24,368 bases of DNA from a virus: positions 1-24,368 of IMG/VR virus record IMGVR_UViG_3300041586_000229. The stretch is one strand, 5' to 3'. Both the position numbers and the translations under genes were made by a program. A model generated the notes under the pieces. The model did no database searches. It saw only the letters and a list, made by a program, of their open reading frames with translations, and had not been told where the DNA came from. Every line of letters begins with the position of its first letter. The first letter of the stretch is position 1. Below are positions 23,253 to 24,368 of this stretch, piece by piece.

Positions 23253-24368
23253 CTAACCCACCCAGTTCTTACCTTTGGCGGCGGCTTGATTGAAGCGCGC
23301 CCACACGCCTTCATCTTTAAATTTTAGGTGCATAGTGCCTTTTTTGTAGATGCGAATAGTGAAAAAATAACTATCATGCTCTGCATTAAAAGCATTATCC
23401 CTTTTATCAAAAGATAGTATGCTGCTTAGGGTAGCACAAATACTTTGCTGCCTTATGGTATCGTAAGATACGCCTGCGATAAAGCATAATGCACGCTCTA
23501 AGTCATCAAAATTGCCGCCGTGACAATCTTTAGCGTAGTAATTAGTAGTTACGCCATACTTATCAAAAGTATGTAGCGCAGGTACTATGCACTTTATATT
23601 GACTTTGTAATTGCTATTTGTTTTCCAACCCTCTTTGTGTATGATGTTTTTCTTATCATAAGAAGTTAGGAAGTTAAAACTATCCTCTATGGCTTTTCCC
23701 ATGACCTGCCCGCGCGTTCCTATCAGCGTATCTATAAAGCTGTTTAAATTAGCTTCGCTAAAAGCCATGCCGCCTAAGCGTTTTTGCTCTGCTGCAAATT
23801 TTTCTTTCACGCCAGCAGTAATTAACTTGCGATAAGCAGGCTTGTCAAAAAAGTCCCCCCACGCGTTTGTTGTCATTCTCTCAATAGCTTCATTAAAGCT
23901 ATCTTGCGTACCTTTAGCGAGTATTTCGGATAAAGGATTTTTGTGGTTATAGCTGTGTACGCTTGACTTTTGTGCGCCACAACCATTGCAGTAGTAATTA
24001 AAACGATGCGTAGCCGCTACAACGTCCCGTAGCGCATCGATGGCAGCCTGAAAGTTAGATACTTGGTTTTTGATATAGCTCGGCGTTGACAACTCCGCCT
24101 GCTGCTGCGCGCCCGCTATGTCTTCTTTTTGCATACCTTGTAAGTTGCCTATATTTAAGCTGATGCGCTTTTTTGCGGGCTTAAATATGCTTACAAGGGC
24201 TACCTCTACGCCTGTGCGCCGTTCGGCATCTGCTGCAAAAGCATTTTGGATATACTCAACCTCGCCGCCGTTTTGGGCTATTATTTCGGCTATTATTTCG
24301 CGCTCGTGTGTGTAGGTGTTGCGTAAAGTTTCCGCGTTTAGTAGGCAGCGAATATGCGCGCCGTCTGC
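23253..24368 (-). CDS. Methyltransferase-DUF4942 fusion protein, C-terminal part (runs off right edge)
   Basis: The frame is open through the right edge, so the gene is longer than the 293 codons that start at the internal ATG at 24134; 371 residues are visible. The first 78 hold the end of a class I methyltransferase domain: CLLNAETLRNTYTHEREI, NGGEVEYIQNAFAADAERRT, GVEVALVSIFKP, a pattern seen in Bacteroidota proteins with a C-terminal DUF4942. The SAM loop and NPPF motif would lie outside the window. The rest resembles DUF4942, ending TMHLKFKDEGVWARFN and a basic tail. Such proteins are common in mobile elements and are thought to modify DNA; the role of DUF4942 is unknown. Cysteines in NYYCNGCG (around residues 126-129) may bind metal. 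Confidence 0.72.
   Translation of the reverse strand, partial: ADGAHIRCLLNAETLRNTYTHEREIIAEIIAQNGGEVEYIQNAFAADAERRTGVEVALVSIFKPAKKRISLNIGNLQGMQKEDIAGAQQQAELSTPSYIKNQVSNFQAAIDALRDVVAATHRFNYYCNGCGAQKSSVHSYNHKNPLSEILAKGTQDSFNEAIERMTTNAWGDFFDKPAYRKLITAGVKEKFAAEQKRLGGMAFSEANLNSFIDTLIGTRGQVMGKAIEDSFNFLTSYDKKNIIHKEGWKTNSNYKVNIKCIVPALHTFDKYGVTTNYYAKDCHGGNFDDLERALCFIAGVSYDTIRQQSICATLSSILSFDKRDNAFNAEHDSYFFTIRIYKKGTMHLKFKDEGVWARFNQAAAKGKNWVG
24277..24300 (-). repeat. 12-bp exact tandem duplication inside the methyltransferase gene
   Basis: The 12-mer GCTATTATTTCG (plus strand) occurs twice in succession (24277-24288, 24289-24300). It is in frame and encodes EIIAEIIA in the reverse direction, lengthening a helix by one turn. 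It probably arose by slippage and may vary between relatives. Confidence 0.8.

Noticed and set aside
1-24368. CRISPR array, insertion sequence or rRNA
   Set aside because: No regularly spaced repeats, transposase motifs, terminal inverted repeats or rRNA-like sequence seen on either strand.

Overview
The window is a late-gene (virion structural) region of a tailed phage or prophage whose host is most likely a member of the Bacteroidota. Evidence for the host: translation starts sit behind A-rich leaders rather than Shine-Dalgarno sequences; two intergenic regions carry the Bacteroidota-type -7 motif TAnnTTTG (one with a correctly spaced -33 TTG); and several proteins look like families common in Bacteroidota phages (inference from memory, no search was run). 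No integrase, repressor, replication gene, tRNA or CRISPR is visible. No tail sheath was recognised, so a long non-contractile tail is the simplest reading.

Layout. A divergent promoter region at about 14.65-14.84 kb splits the window into two operons. Leftward (minus strand, 14654 to 1): two proteins of unknown role, the second with a candidate -1 frameshift extension; a 507-aa protein with a lectin-like C-terminus; three small proteins, one of them a 52-aa membrane protein; an HK97-gp10-like tail-completion protein; a 403-aa tail protein whose 3' end is interrupted by a DNA adenine methyltransferase; a 750-aa tail protein; the 1503-aa tape measure; a 109-aa protein; small terminase; and the start of large terminase, which runs off the left edge. 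Rightward (plus strand, 14845 to 22781): S49-type prohead protease, probable scaffold, a small protein, probable major capsid protein, a candidate tail-tube or other virion protein, portal, head-tail connector, a Cys-rich zinc-binding-like protein, two unknown proteins, and two small membrane proteins resembling lysis accessories. The rightward operon ends at a strong bidirectional terminator (22794-22830). Beyond it, on the minus strand, lie a 58-aa gene with its own possible promoter and the 3' part of a methyltransferase-DUF4942 fusion that runs off the right edge.

How it works together. The plus operon builds the head and its portal vertex. The minus operon builds the tail and ends with the DNA-packaging enzymes. 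This differs from the common terminase-portal-protease-capsid-tail order: protease and capsid precede portal, and the terminases lie at the far end of the tail operon on the other strand.

Best candidates for something new: (1) a T9 run (13191-13199) with the slippery heptamer T TTT TTG, after which a 90-codon -1 frame with no ATG stays open to 5 bp before the next gene; (2) an approximately 846-bp methyltransferase insertion in a tail gene, where the old 3' end is still readable downstream, is in frame with the upstream part, and still overlaps the next start codon as TAATG; (3) two short genes (52 and 58 codons) that are easily missed.
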